Shown here: positions 33,953 to 44,708 of the stretch, in pieces
Layout: each line of letters starts with the position of its first letter
Position numbering within the stretch: position 1 is the first letter of the stretch
Assembly (NCBI RefSeq): GCF_003002025.1
Contig: NZ_PVZB01000020.1
Coordinates: forward strand, 1 to 64,000
DNA from: Paraburkholderia sp. BL25I1N1
GTDB lineage: Bacteria; Pseudomonadota; Gammaproteobacteria; Burkholderiales; Burkholderiaceae
Direction of reading: 5' to 3'
DNA length: 64,000 nucleotides
Notes under the pieces: model-generated
The model's database searches: none
Told to the model about the DNA's origin: nothing
Seen by the model: the letters and a program-made list of their open reading frames with translations, nothing else
Translations under genes and position numbers: made by a program

Positions 33953-34327
33953 TGCAGTCTCCTTGATCTTATGTCGGACGAGGCCGGACCTGAAGCGTTG
34001 CGCGTTGTAGTCAGAGCGATGGCGAGCTGACGGCGGGCGAAGGTATGCGTTGGAACCGAGGGTAAATCCGCAACGCGGACCTCGCACGCGGTAGCACACG
34101 GAACCGCCCTTTGCAGCGATCATGAAGAAGAACGCCGCGCCGTGCAAGAGGTCGCGGGGTCGGCCGTTCGGCCAGGCTGGCGGAACGGGCGGCCGTTGCT
34201 ATGATGCATGGCAAAGGTTGGGCGGCAGCAGCGGTCGGCAATCAGGACGGCCAGGCATTGTCCTGCATACCGATCAGAAAGAATACGCACACGAGCGGGA
34301 CCATAACCAACTAGACGGGAGACCAGC
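33953..34327. other. 375-bp gap upstream of cydX and of the small lipoprotein gene
   Basis: No cydA/cydB remnant or other gene is supported on either strand. The gap holds divergent promoters for cydX (minus) and for the lipoprotein gene (plus). Nothing else recognised. Confidence 0.45.
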
Positions 34328-34498
34328 ATGCCGACGCGTCCGGACCATCACCGCCAGGCCGCACTAGTCGCATTCGCGAGGCTAGGCGCGCTTGCCGCGC
34401 CAGGTCTCCGCGTGCTCGCCGGCTGCGCCTCGACATCCGCCGAGCCGGTTCCGTTCAAGCCGGTGCCGGCCGCGCGCATCGTCGGCCGCGAGGCTTAA
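34328..34498 (+). CDS. Small predicted lipoprotein
   Basis: 56 residues from ATG 34328, with GGGAG 8 bases upstream. The N-terminus carries basic residues, a weak hydrophobic run and LAGC at residues 30-33, an acceptable lipobox with Cys33. The mature part is only 24 residues (ending IVGREA). Such tiny lipoproteins often act in envelope stability or stress. It precedes corA by 132 bases in the same direction. Without family support the call rests on ribosome site and lipobox only. Confidence 0.5.
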   Translation: MPTRPDHHRQAALVAFARLGALAAPGLRVLAGCASTSAEPVPFKPVPAARIVGREA

Positions 34499-34575
34499 CA
34501 ATTCGATACATGGCCTTCGCGCATAGCCCTTAACATGGCGGCTAAAGCAAATTCGTTCATGCAGAGCGCCGCCAG

Positions 34576-34592
34576 GCTTACGTATCGTAAGC
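34576..34592. promoter_or_regulatory. Palindrome upstream of corA
   Basis: GCTTACG-TAT-CGTAAGC, a perfect 7-bp inverted repeat in the corA leader, 38 bases before the start. It could be an operator or a small hairpin. Confidence 0.45.
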
Positions 34593-34630
34593 GTGCGGCC
34601 GGTCTGTTCCGTTTTTCAAGGTAACTCAAC

Positions 34631-35608
34631 ATGCTGATCAATTGCGCCGCGTATCAGGACGGCCGGAAGCTGGCAGACATCGACATCGATAGCATCAGCG
34701 ACTACGTAGCTCGGCCCGAGTGTTTCGTCTGGGTGGCGCTGAAAGACCCGGGCCCGGGCGAACTGGCCGTGATGAAACACGAGTTCGGCCTGCACGAGCT
34801 CGCGATCGAAGATGCGCAGAACGGCCACCAGCGTCCCAAGATCGAGGAGTACGGCGAGTCGCTGTTCGCCGTGATGCACACGGTGGAAATGGACGAGGAG
34901 GGCGAACTGCTGATCGGCGAAGTCGACGTGTTCGTCGGCGCCAATTACGTGCTCTCCGTGCGGCGCGGCACCCGCGCCGGCTTCCAGAACGTGCGTGCCC
35001 GTTGCGAGCGCGAGCCGCAACTGCTCAAGGAAGGCTCGGCGTTCGTGCTGTATGCGCTCGCCGACGATATCGTCGATCGCTATTTCCCGATTGTCGAGAC
35101 CATGAACACCGAGATCGAAGCGCTCGAAGACCGCATTTTCGACCGCAACAATTCGGCGGCTTCGCGCGCGATCATCGAGGATCTGTACTCGCTCAAGCGC
35201 CGCCTCGTGATCCTGCAGCACCATATCGCGCCGTTGCAGGAAGCCCTCAGCAAACTGACGGGCGGCCGCATTCCGAGCATCTGCGAAGGCATGCAGGCTT
35301 ACTTCCGCGATGTCTACGACCATCTCGACCGGATCGTCAGAATCATCGACGGCCGGCGCGAAATGGTCGTCACCGCCGTGCAGGTCAATCTCGGCATGAT
35401 CTCGCTGGCCGAGAGCGAGGTGACCAAACGGCTCGGCTCGTTCGCGGCGCTGTTCGCGGTGCCGACCATGATCGCCGGCATCTACGGGATGAACTTCCAG
35501 AGCATTCCCGAGTTGCATTACCAGTACGGCTATCCGATCTGTCTTCTGGTCATGCTGAGCGTCGACCTCGTGCTGTATTGGCGCTTCCGCAAGGCCGGCT
35601 GGCTCTGA
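34631..35608 (+). CDS. corA: CorA magnesium/cobalt transporter
   Basis: 325 residues. The N-terminal ~250 residues are the cytoplasmic funnel domain. The two C-terminal membrane helices carry the signature YGMNF (residues ~284-288) between them, and the protein ends in a polar C-terminus (FRKAGWL). The GMN loop is the selectivity filter for Mg2+, and Co2+ and Ni2+ can also pass. The protein forms homopentamers. It is a solitary gene; the upstream palindrome may regulate it. Confidence 0.93.
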   Translation: MLINCAAYQDGRKLADIDIDSISDYVARPECFVWVALKDPGPGELAVMKHEFGLHELAIEDAQNGHQRPKIEEYGESLFAVMHTVEMDEEGELLIGEVDVFVGANYVLSVRRGTRAGFQNVRARCEREPQLLKEGSAFVLYALADDIVDRYFPIVETMNTEIEALEDRIFDRNNSAASRAIIEDLYSLKRRLVILQHHIAPLQEALSKLTGGRIPSICEGMQAYFRDVYDHLDRIVRIIDGRREMVVTAVQVNLGMISLAESEVTKRLGSFAALFAVPTMIAGIYGMNFQSIPELHYQYGYPICLLVMLSVDLVLYWRFRKAGWL

Positions 35609-35960
35609 TGTGAGGCGGTGCGGCGTTCGTCCGCGCCGCTCCGCGCTTGCACCGCGCGCAATAAAAGTCCAGCATAGGCGGCCCGCCAGCTTGCGATCTT
35701 GCAACCGGCGGTCAATCCGACACGCACGGACCAAGCGAGGAACTCTTTGCCACACGTCGTCTGCCGGCGCGCTGACGCGGCGCGCCGCTTCGATTCGACC
35801 GTATGCAGTGCATCGCCGTGCGCCCCGCATGCCGATGCACTGCAACACCGCGCATCGTTGACAATCAGAATAGACTGCGCTGAGAATGGGCTTCGCAAAC
35901 GTTTGCGCACTAATTAAAAATAAGGCTCCGCCGCGAGCCTGCCAGACCCTGGAGATATGC
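35609..35960. other. 352-bp intergenic region before the sugar ABC operon
   Basis: No supported gene. It carries the operator palindrome at 35894-35907 and the ribosome site GGAG at 35951-35954. No riboswitch or terminator recognised. Confidence 0.5.
35894..35907. promoter_or_regulatory. LacI-type operator upstream of the sugar ABC operon
   Basis: CGCAAACGTTTGCG, a 14-bp perfect palindrome with a central CG, typical of LacI/RbsR-family sites. It lies 54 bases before the SBP start. The LacI-family gene at 40045 is the obvious binder. Confidence 0.7.
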
Positions 35961-36923
35961 ATGAGCCAACGCATTCGCCGCCGCATCCTGACGGCCGCCG
36001 TCCTCGCCACCGCCACCGCCGCGTTGCCGTTTTCCTCCGCGTACGCGCAAAGCGCGCCCGCTCATAAACCGAAGGTCGCGCTCGTGATGAAGTCGCTCGC
36101 CAACGAGTTCTTCCTCACGATGGAGACCGGCGCGAAGGACTATCAGAAGCACAATCCGTCGCAGTTCGACCTGATCACCAACGGCATCAAGGACGAGACC
36201 GATACGGCGAACCAGATCCGCATCGTCGAGCAGATGATCGTGTCTAAGGTCGACGCGATCGTGCTGGCGCCGGCCGATTCGAAGGCGCTGGTGCCGGTCG
36301 TCAAGAAAGCGATCGACGCGGGCATCATCGTCGTGAACATCGACAACCGGCTCGACCCGGACGTGCTCAAGTCGAAAAACCTGAACGTGCCGTTCGTCGG
36401 CCCGGACAACCGCAAGGGGGCGCAGAAGGTCGGCGACTATCTGGCGAAGAAGCTGAAGTCGGGCGACGAGGTCGGCATTATCGAAGGCGTGTCGACCACC
36501 ACCAACGCGCAGCAGCGCACCGCGGGTTTCAAGGACGCGATGCAGACGGTCGGCGCCAAGGTCGTCTCGGTGCAGTCGGGTGAATGGGAAATCGACAAAG
36601 GCAACGCGGTCGCGTCGGCCATGCTCAACGAATACCCGAACCTGAAGGCGCTGCTCGCCGGCAACGACAACATGGCGATCGGCGCGGTCTCGGCGGTGCG
36701 CGCGGCGGGCAAGCAAGGCAAGGTGCTGGTGGTCGGCTACGACAACATCAATGCGATCAAGCCGATGCTCAAAGATGGCCGCGTGCTCGCCACCGCGGAT
36801 CAGTACGCGGCCAAGCAGGCCGTGTTCGGTATCGACACCGCGTTGAAGGCGCTCAGCGAGCACAAGAAGCAGGCGGATCTGTCCGGCGTGGTGGAAACGC
36901 CGTGCGATCTGGTCACGAAGTAA
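35961..36923 (+). CDS. Sugar ABC transporter substrate-binding protein (RbsB-like)
   Basis: 320 residues from ATG 35961, GGAG 6 bases upstream. The signal peptide ends at SSAYAQSAPAH. The periplasmic binding fold (type I, ribose-like) shows KSLANEFFLTMETGAKDYQK, VDAIVLAPADSKALVPVVKK, GIIVVNIDNRLD and LLAGNDNMAIGAVSAVRAAG. It captures a pentose or other sugar in the periplasm and delivers it to the RbsC-like permease. The ATPase gene lies 304 bases downstream. The sugar cannot be named from sequence. Confidence 0.88.
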   Translation: MSQRIRRRILTAAVLATATAALPFSSAYAQSAPAHKPKVALVMKSLANEFFLTMETGAKDYQKHNPSQFDLITNGIKDETDTANQIRIVEQMIVSKVDAIVLAPADSKALVPVVKKAIDAGIIVVNIDNRLDPDVLKSKNLNVPFVGPDNRKGAQKVGDYLAKKLKSGDEVGIIEGVSTTTNAQQRTAGFKDAMQTVGAKVVSVQSGEWEIDKGNAVASAMLNEYPNLKALLAGNDNMAIGAVSAVRAAGKQGKVLVVGYDNINAIKPMLKDGRVLATADQYAAKQAVFGIDTALKALSEHKKQADLSGVVETPCDLVTK

Positions 36924-37227
36924 GCATTGCCCGGTCAGTCCCGGGGTAAGTCGGGTACGCGGGTTCGCGCCGGCGCCGTTTCATGCTTCATGCTCGACCT
37001 GCGCCCGCCAAACCCGCGTCTATTCAATAAACGCTCAAGAAACCTGCCGCGCCGCCGTTAATTCCAGAGGTAAGCGTCATGACGGTGCCGCGCGACGGGA
37101 GGGTGCGTGGCTGTTAGCGCCGGCGCATTTCGCGCATTGGGCCGGCATGACATGGGGCGCAAGGGCTGCTACTTCACCCGGTCGAATCGGATGAGGCCGC
37201 GGCTGCCGCCCGGGAACCAGGATTGCG
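36924..37227. other. 304-bp gap between the SBP and ABC ATPase genes
   Basis: No supported gene. The gap is larger than usual within an RbsBAC-type operon. An AGGA at 37219-37222 is the ribosome site of the ATPase gene. No terminator or promoter element recognised. Confidence 0.4.
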
Positions 37228-38822
<1,595 letters not shown>

Positions 38823-38823
<1 letters not shown>

Positions 38824-39878
38824 TGAACGATCAACCGTTGCGGGAAGCATCGGGCGACAAGCCAGGCACGGCGAGCGGCACAGGCACGGTGACACCGCCG
38901 CCCGATCCGTCGGCGCCGCTCGCGAGCGGCAAGCCGGCCGGCACGCGGCTGGGCTTTTCGAATTACCTGGGGCTCGCCGGCGCGTTGCTCGGGATGATCG
39001 TGCTGTTCTCGCTGCTGAGTTCCCACTTTCTGACCTACGACACGTTCAGCACGATCGCCAATCAGATTCCGGATCTGGTGGTGATGTCGGTCGGCATGAC
39101 CTTTGTGCTGATCATCGCCGGCATCGATCTGTCGGTGGGATCGGTGCTGGCGCTCGGTGCGTCGGTGGTGAGCGTGGCCGCGCTGAAGTGGGGCTGGGGG
39201 GCGTTGCCGTCGGCGCTGCTCGGCGTCGCGGCGGCGGCGCTGACCGGCACCATCACCGGCGCGGTGACGGTGGGTTGGCGGATTCCGTCGTTCATCGTTT
39301 CGCTCGGTGTGCTGGAAGCGGCGCGCGGCATGGCGTATCAGATGACGAATTCGCGCACCGCCTATATCGGCGACGCGTTCGACTTCCTGTCGAACCCGAT
39401 CGCGCTCGGCATCTCGCCGGCGTTCCTGATCGCGGTGGCGGTGATGGTCATCGCGCAGCTGGTGCTCACGCGCACGGTATTCGGCCGCTATCTGGTCGGC
39501 ATCGGCACCAACGAGGAAGCGGTGCGGCTCGCGGGCGTCAATCCGCGGCCCTACAAGGTCATCGTATTCGCGCTGATGGGCGCGCTCTCGGGGCTGGCCG
39601 CGCTATTCCAGATTTCGCGTCTGGAAGCGGCCGATCCGAACGCGGGCCAGGGCGTGGAACTGCAAGTGATCGCGGCCGTGGTGATCGGCGGCACGAGCCT
39701 GATGGGCGGACGCGGCTCGGTGATCAGCACTTTTTTCGGCGTGTTGATCATTTCCGTGCTGGCGGCCGGCCTCGCGCAGATCGGCGCCAACGAGCCGACC
39801 AAGCGGATGATCACCGGCGCGGTGATCGTGGTGGCGGTGGTGCTGGATACATATCGCAGCCGCCGCAAGCGGGCCTGA
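38823..39878 (+). CDS. Sugar ABC transporter permease (RbsC-like)
   Basis: 351 residues from ATG 38823. After a ~50-residue polar N-terminus, about ten membrane helices. GMTFVLIIAGIDLSVGSVLA is the classic RbsC/BPD_transp_2 motif, and GTNEEAVRLAGVNPRPYKVI is the EAA-like coupling loop to the ATPase. VVIGGTSLMGGRGSVISTFF is another family landmark. It forms the membrane pore of the RbsBAC-type importer and overlaps the ATPase gene. Confidence 0.9.
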
Positions 39879-40044
39879 CCGGTGAAGGTCGACGCAAGCC
39901 GGCAGAGTAACGCGACCTGGGCAGTCACAGCGTCATGAGCGGTAAAGCGTAAGAATTCACGGATTGAGTCGATCTTCGATGAAGAGTCCGGCGGGTCGCC
40001 AGGTGGCGCGGCCGGCGGTAAAACAGGCGGGAGAGCAACAGGTT

Positions 40045-41085
40045 ATGGCGACGATCAAGGATGTAGCGGCTGCGGCAGGCGTGTCGTTCACGACGGTATC
40101 GCACGTGGTGAACAATTCGCGGCCGGTGTCGGCGGACGTGCGCGCGAAGGTCGAGCACGCGATCCGTCAACTCCACTATGTTCCGTCGGCGGTGGCCCGC
40201 TCGCTGAAGGCGCGGGCGACGGCGACCATCGGGCTGGTCGTGCCGAACGCGACGAACCCATATTTCGCGGAACTGGCGCGCGGCATCGAGGACGGTTGTT
40301 CGCGCAACGGCTACTGCGTGTTCTTCTGCAATTCCGACGACGATCCGGCCAAGCAGCGTAACTATCTGCGCGTGTTGCAGGAAAAGCGCATCGACGGCCT
40401 GATCGTCGCGTCCGCCGGCGACGACGCCGTGCTCGCGCAGACGCTCGCCGACTCGCACGAGCCGCTGGTCATTCTGGATCGCAACATCGAAGGGCTGAAC
40501 GCGGATCTGGTGCAGATCGATCACGAGAAGGGCGGCTATCTGGCGACCCGGCATCTGCTCGAACTGGGGCATGTACGGATCGGCTGCATCACCGGGCCGG
40601 TTCAGACGGCGGTCAGCGCAATGCGCGTGCACGGCTTTATCCGCGCGATGACGGAGCGCGGCATCGAGATTCCGCCCGACGCGATCGTGGAAAGCGATTT
40701 TTCGGGCACCGGCGGCCACCGTGCGGCCGCGCAACTGTTCGACACGCTCAGGCCAACGGCGATTTTCGCCGGTAACGACATGATGGGCATCGGCGCGCTG
40801 CGCGCCGCCGCGGAACGCAATATCAGCGTGCCGCGCGACTGCTCGATCATCGGTTTCGACGATATCGAACTGGGGCGTTTCACCTATCCGGCGCTCTCGA
40901 CCGTCGGGCAATCGGTACGCGCGCTCGGCGATATGGCCGCGCAGACGCTGATCGAACGGATCGCCGGGACCTCGTCGGGCACGCCACGCGCTCCGGGCCG
41001 CCGGCGCGTGGTGTCGCCGCGGCTGATCGTGCGCGAATCCACCGCGACATGGGCCGGCGCGGCCAGGCGCGATCTGGCGGCGTGA
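40045..41085 (+). CDS. LacI-family regulator of the sugar ABC operon (RbsR-like)
   Basis: 346 residues from ATG 40045 (MATIKDVAAAAGVSFTTVSH); ATG 39979 would add 22 residues. The HTH, hinge helix (YVPSAVARSLKARATATIGL) and ribose-type effector domain (AIFAGNDMMGIGALRAAAER) are intact. It follows the permease gene by 166 bases in the same direction. It most likely represses the transporter operon through the palindrome at 35894-35907, released by the imported sugar. No sugar kinase gene is linked, unlike in the E. coli rbs operon. Confidence 0.85.
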   Translation: MATIKDVAAAAGVSFTTVSHVVNNSRPVSADVRAKVEHAIRQLHYVPSAVARSLKARATATIGLVVPNATNPYFAELARGIEDGCSRNGYCVFFCNSDDDPAKQRNYLRVLQEKRIDGLIVASAGDDAVLAQTLADSHEPLVILDRNIEGLNADLVQIDHEKGGYLATRHLLELGHVRIGCITGPVQTAVSAMRVHGFIRAMTERGIEIPPDAIVESDFSGTGGHRAAAQLFDTLRPTAIFAGNDMMGIGALRAAAERNISVPRDCSIIGFDDIELGRFTYPALSTVGQSVRALGDMAAQTLIERIAGTSSGTPRAPGRRRVVSPRLIVRESTATWAGAARRDLAA

Positions 41086-41685
41086 CCGCAGACGGATGCG
41101 CGGATTTCAAACGCGCATTTGTGGTTAGCGGAGCGGTTGCTCGCGCGAGGCGATTCCTTTCGCGCAACACATAGCCTTCGAGTTTCGCCCGCATTGACCC
41201 GCGGCAGGCTGCTGAACAGTTCGGCAACCCCGCAGACGCTGTCGGATGCGGCGCTGGAAACGCGCGTATGTCCCGGCGCTAAACAGTATTTCTACGCTTG
41301 TCTTGTCACATCGGGATCAGGCAGTCGGACGGATTCAACCGTGCGGCGCTCGCTATCGTCGCGCAATCCAGCACCTTCGCGGCGACGCCGCGAGCACACT
41401 GGCAGCCGCCGCAACGGCGCGCCGCCGCGCTCTGCCGACTTTGAGCCACCGCCGCTCCGGTTCCACATCGGCTGCCTGCCAACCCGCCGGCTGTCAGCCT
41501 ATTGTAATTTGTTCCATTGCCTACGCCGCCTTTCCTCATACCATATAAATCCTTCAAGTACGCTGTCACCATGCCGTAAACAGGCTCATTAGAGCGCGGT
41601 ATCGAACGAACGCGACTACGCAGACGCCACACGCCAAGCCGCGCTGCGGACGCAGCCTCACATTTTGTTAAGCACAGGAACAAGC
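41086..41685. other. 600-bp gap between the LacI and chemoreceptor genes
   Basis: I see no supported gene. Several frames are open, but none has a ribosome site plus a plausible protein. The chemoreceptor ribosome site (AGGAA) ends the gap. No terminator, promoter of the sigma-28 form or repeat recognised. Confidence 0.4.
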
Positions 41686-43461
41686 ATGTTGAACAAGGGC
41701 ATTACGATCAAGGCGCGGATAGGCCTCACGATGGCGTTTCTCGCCGCGCTGCTCGTCGCCATCGGCGTATTCGGTCTGATCGGCATGAGCCGGTCGAATG
41801 ACGCCTATAAGGACACGTTCACCAACGCCATGCCGAGCGCGGTCAATATCGGCAACGCCGAGCTCTTTGCGGCGCGCGAACGGCTCGCGCTCGACCGCGC
41901 GGCGTTCATGATCGGCACGCCGGAAGCGCCGCCGACGCTCGAGCGCGCGCGCACCATGCGCGCCACGTCCGACACATGGTGGAAGAAGTACATGGATCTG
42001 CCGCGCGATGCGGACGAAGACCGCCTTGCGCAAGACGTCGTCTCCAAACGTGAGGCGCTGCATCAGCAGATGGACGCCTTCGCGACGATCGTCGCCGCGA
42101 ACGACTCGCCCAAGCTGGTCGACGGCGCCAAGCGGCTGCAAGCCGCCTACAACGACCTCGCCAATTCCGACGACGCGCTGCGCAAATATCAGTTCGCGTC
42201 GGCGAAAGAGGGCTACGACACCGCGCAAAGCAGCTTCGACGTGTTCCGCATGGTCAGCGCGGGTGCGTTGCTGATCGGCGTGCTGGCGGCGGTGATTTCG
42301 TACCTGACGCTCAGCCGCGCGATCGCCCGGCCGCTCGATGCCGCCCTCGGTCATTTCGACGCGATTGCTGCCGGCGATCTGCGCCGCCCGGTCGTCGTGA
42401 CCTCGCGCGACGAAATGGGGCAGTTGCTCGAAGGCATCGCCAAAATGCAGCGCAGCCTCACCGAAACGGTGCGTACCGTGCGCAGCGGCAGTGAATCGAT
42501 TGCGACGGCCACGCGCCAGATCGCGGCCGGCAACATCGACCTGTCCTCGCGTACCGAAGAGCAGGCGTCGGCGCTGCAGGAAACCGCATCGAGCATGGAA
42601 GAGCTGACCGGCACGGTCAAGCAGAACGCCGACAACGCCCGCCAGGCGAGTTCGCTGGCGGCCAATGCGTCGGAGATCGCCAACAAGGGCAGCGCCGTGG
42701 TCGGCCAGGTGGTCGGCACGATGGGCGACATCAATCAAAGCTCGGCCAAGATCGCGGACATTATTTCGATCATCGAAGGCATTGCGTTCCAGACCAACAT
42801 CCTTGCCCTGAACGCGGCCGTGGAAGCAGCGCGGGCCGGCGAGGAAGGGCGCGGCTTCGCGGTCGTGGCCGGTGAAGTGCGCAGCCTCGCGCAGCGCTCG
42901 TCGGCGGCGGCGAAGGAAATCAAGGAACTGATCGACACCTCGGTGGAGCGCGTGCAGTCGGGCTCGGCGCTGGTCGACGAAGCCGGCCGCACCATGACCG
43001 AGATCATCGGCGCGGTGCAGCGCGTGACCGACATCATGGGCGAAATCGCCGCGGCATCGGAAGAGCAGAGCAGCGGCATCGATCAGGTGGCGCGCGCCGT
43101 CACGCAGATGGACGAGGTCACGCAGCAGAACGCCGCGCTGGTCGAAGAAGCCGCGGCCGCAGCGTCGTCGCTCGAAGATCAGGCCGGCAAGCTGCGTACC
43201 GCGGTGGCCGTGTTCCACCTCGAAGAAAGCGGGTATAAGGCGCCCGTCAGTACGCCACCGAAGCGCGTCGCCGCGCCGCTGCGTTCAGTCGTCGCGCGCA
43301 AGGTCTCGCATACTCGCGCCGAGCAACCCGCGCCGCACGCGGCTGTTGCGACGAAGGCGCCGGCCACGACGTCACAGGCCGCTGCCGCACCGGCACGCGC
43401 GCCTGCTAAAGCCCCGGCATCCGCTAGTGCAGGGAGCGATCAGGACTGGGAAACGTTCTAA
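41686..43461 (+). CDS. Methyl-accepting chemotaxis protein
   Basis: 591 residues from ATG 41686. TM1 (about 15-36) and TM2 (about 187-210) flank a ~150-residue periplasmic four-helix-bundle domain of the Tar type. HAMP follows (RPLDAALGHFDAIAAGDLRR), then the signalling domain with the highly conserved tip IEGIAFQTNILALNAAVEAA. The last residues are DWETF, a CheR/CheB-docking pentapeptide like NWETF of Tsr, after a long Ala/Pro-rich flexible linker. The ligand is unknown; the sugar transporter upstream makes a periplasmic sugar-bound SBP one candidate. Confidence 0.92.
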   Translation: MLNKGITIKARIGLTMAFLAALLVAIGVFGLIGMSRSNDAYKDTFTNAMPSAVNIGNAELFAARERLALDRAAFMIGTPEAPPTLERARTMRATSDTWWKKYMDLPRDADEDRLAQDVVSKREALHQQMDAFATIVAANDSPKLVDGAKRLQAAYNDLANSDDALRKYQFASAKEGYDTAQSSFDVFRMVSAGALLIGVLAAVISYLTLSRAIARPLDAALGHFDAIAAGDLRRPVVVTSRDEMGQLLEGIAKMQRSLTETVRTVRSGSESIATATRQIAAGNIDLSSRTEEQASALQETASSMEELTGTVKQNADNARQASSLAANASEIANKGSAVVGQVVGTMGDINQSSAKIADIISIIEGIAFQTNILALNAAVEAARAGEEGRGFAVVAGEVRSLAQRSSAAAKEIKELIDTSVERVQSGSALVDEAGRTMTEIIGAVQRVTDIMGEIAAASEEQSSGIDQVARAVTQMDEVTQQNAALVEEAAAAASSLEDQAGKLRTAVAVFHLEESGYKAPVSTPPKRVAAPLRSVVARKVSHTRAEQPAPHAAVATKAPATTSQAAAAPARAPAKAPASASAGSDQDWETF

Positions 43462-43862
43462 GCGGAAATCAGTCGCAACATTCATTCCCGGCGCCGCGGC
43501 CAATCCCATTAGATGGGTCGGCGCTGTGGAAAGAAAACGCCGACTGGCTTCGAAAGACCGCGATTGCGCAGGCATTCGCGGTCTTTTTTTATGGCGTGCG
43601 CATTAAGTAACGTTTGCGGCGTCGGCCGACCCCCTGGCGGGCGTCATGATCCGGTACATTGACGGACGCACCGAAGTAACCGTGCCTGGGCAATGCGGCC
43701 CGGCATAGTGCGGCAAGAGCTGACGGCCCGTTAGCCCACGCGCGTGGCTCCGCCGCCCGCGACTAGCGCAACGCACGACCCAAACGCATGGCCCGACGCA
43801 CGGCCACCACCCACCAGCACGCCACTCCCAATCGCTCAATGCGCCAGCCCCAAAGGACCGAC
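43462..43862. other. 401-bp gap between the chemoreceptor and hydratase-like genes
   Basis: It contains the chemoreceptor terminator at 43553-43590 and the promoter region of the hydratase-like gene. No supported gene. Confidence 0.45.
43553..43590 (+). terminator. Intrinsic terminator of the chemoreceptor gene
   Basis: AAAGACCGCGA (43553-43563) and TCGCGGTCTTT (43576-43586) form an 11-bp stem with a 12-base loop, followed by a T-run to 43590. It lies 92 bases after the stop. Confidence 0.85.
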
Positions 43863-44624
43863 ATGACGCCATACGACTTCGCGAACCGCCTGGTCGAAGC
43901 ACGCCGGCAGCATCGCCCGATCGATGCGCCCGCACCCGACAGCCTGCCGCCCGACGCGGCAACCGCATACGCGATCCAGCAGGCGGTTATCGCAGGTCTC
44001 GGCGACTCGACCGGCGCCTGGAAGATCGGCGCCAAAGCGCCGGGCGCGGCCGCCGCGGGCGCGCCGATTCCGGCTTCGCTGGTCCTGCGATCGCCGGCGC
44101 GCGTCGCGCATGACGGCTTCTTCAGAGTGCTGGTCGAACTGGAGATCGCCTTCCGTTTCGTGGAGGCGATCGAACCGCGCGGCCGCGCCTATGCGCGCGA
44201 CGAGGTGCTCTCGAAGGTCGGCGTCGTCTTGCCCGCCATCGAGATCGTGGACAGCCGCTTCACCGAGTGGCCGAATGTCGCGCCGCTCGCGCAACTGGCC
44301 GACGCCCAGAACAACGGTGCGTTGATCACGGGCCATCCGGTCGCTTATGCGGGTCTCGCGCGCGGCTTCGACTTCGTCTCGCCGGAACTGGAACTGAGCT
44401 TCGAGGGCGCTTCGCTGCTACCCGAAGCCACCGGCAATCCGGCCGGCGACCCGCGCGAACTGCTGGTGTGGTTCGTCAACCATTGCGCTGCCATGGGCAT
44501 TACGATCGAGCCCGAGTGGACCATCACTACCGGTTCGTATGTCGGTGCCCACAGGCTGGACAAAGCGGGCGTCGTGCGCGGCCGCATCGACGGCCTCGGG
44601 GAAGTGGCGATTGAACTGACCTGA
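43863..44624 (+). CDS. 2-keto-4-pentenoate hydratase-like (MhpD/FAH family)
   Basis: 253 residues from ATG 43863. The MhpD-type fold shows TGAWKIGAKAPG near the N-terminus, VELEIAFRFVEAI with the Glu-x-Glu metal motif, PAIEIVDSRFTEW, and TTGSYVGAHRLDKAG near the C-terminus. These enzymes hydrate 2-keto-4-pentenoate or decarboxylate related keto acids in aromatic meta-cleavage. No other ring-cleavage genes are nearby, so the physiological substrate may differ. Flanked by terminators, it appears monocistronic. Confidence 0.8.
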   Translation: MTPYDFANRLVEARRQHRPIDAPAPDSLPPDAATAYAIQQAVIAGLGDSTGAWKIGAKAPGAAAAGAPIPASLVLRSPARVAHDGFFRVLVELEIAFRFVEAIEPRGRAYARDEVLSKVGVVLPAIEIVDSRFTEWPNVAPLAQLADAQNNGALITGHPVAYAGLARGFDFVSPELELSFEGASLLPEATGNPAGDPRELLVWFVNHCAAMGITIEPEWTITTGSYVGAHRLDKAGVVRGRIDGLGEVAIELT

Positions 44625-44631
44625 GGCATCG

Positions 44632-44662
44632 CACGCTTGTAACAGTACACGCTTGTAACAGT
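44632..44662 (+). repeat. Two tandem 15-bp repeats after the hydratase-like gene
   Basis: CACGCTTGTAACAGT occurs at 44632-44646 and 44648-44662 with a 1-base spacer. It starts 8 bases after the stop. Unknown role. Confidence 0.6.
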
Positions 44663-44681
44663 GCATTACGAAGCTTCGTTC

Positions 44682-44708
44682 AAACGGCTGCCTGAGGGTG
44701 GCCGTTTT
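44682..44708 (+). terminator. Probable terminator after the hydratase-like gene
   Basis: AAACGGC (44682-44688) pairs with GCCGTTT (44701-44707) around a 12-base loop, then T to 44708. The stem is GC-rich and a short T-run follows. Confidence 0.55.

Noticed and set aside
41540..41590. Sigma-28 promoter before the chemoreceptor gene (TAAA and GCCGTAAA)
   Set aside because: The spacing between the two boxes is about 23 bases, not the usual 15, and the -10-like box has a mismatch.
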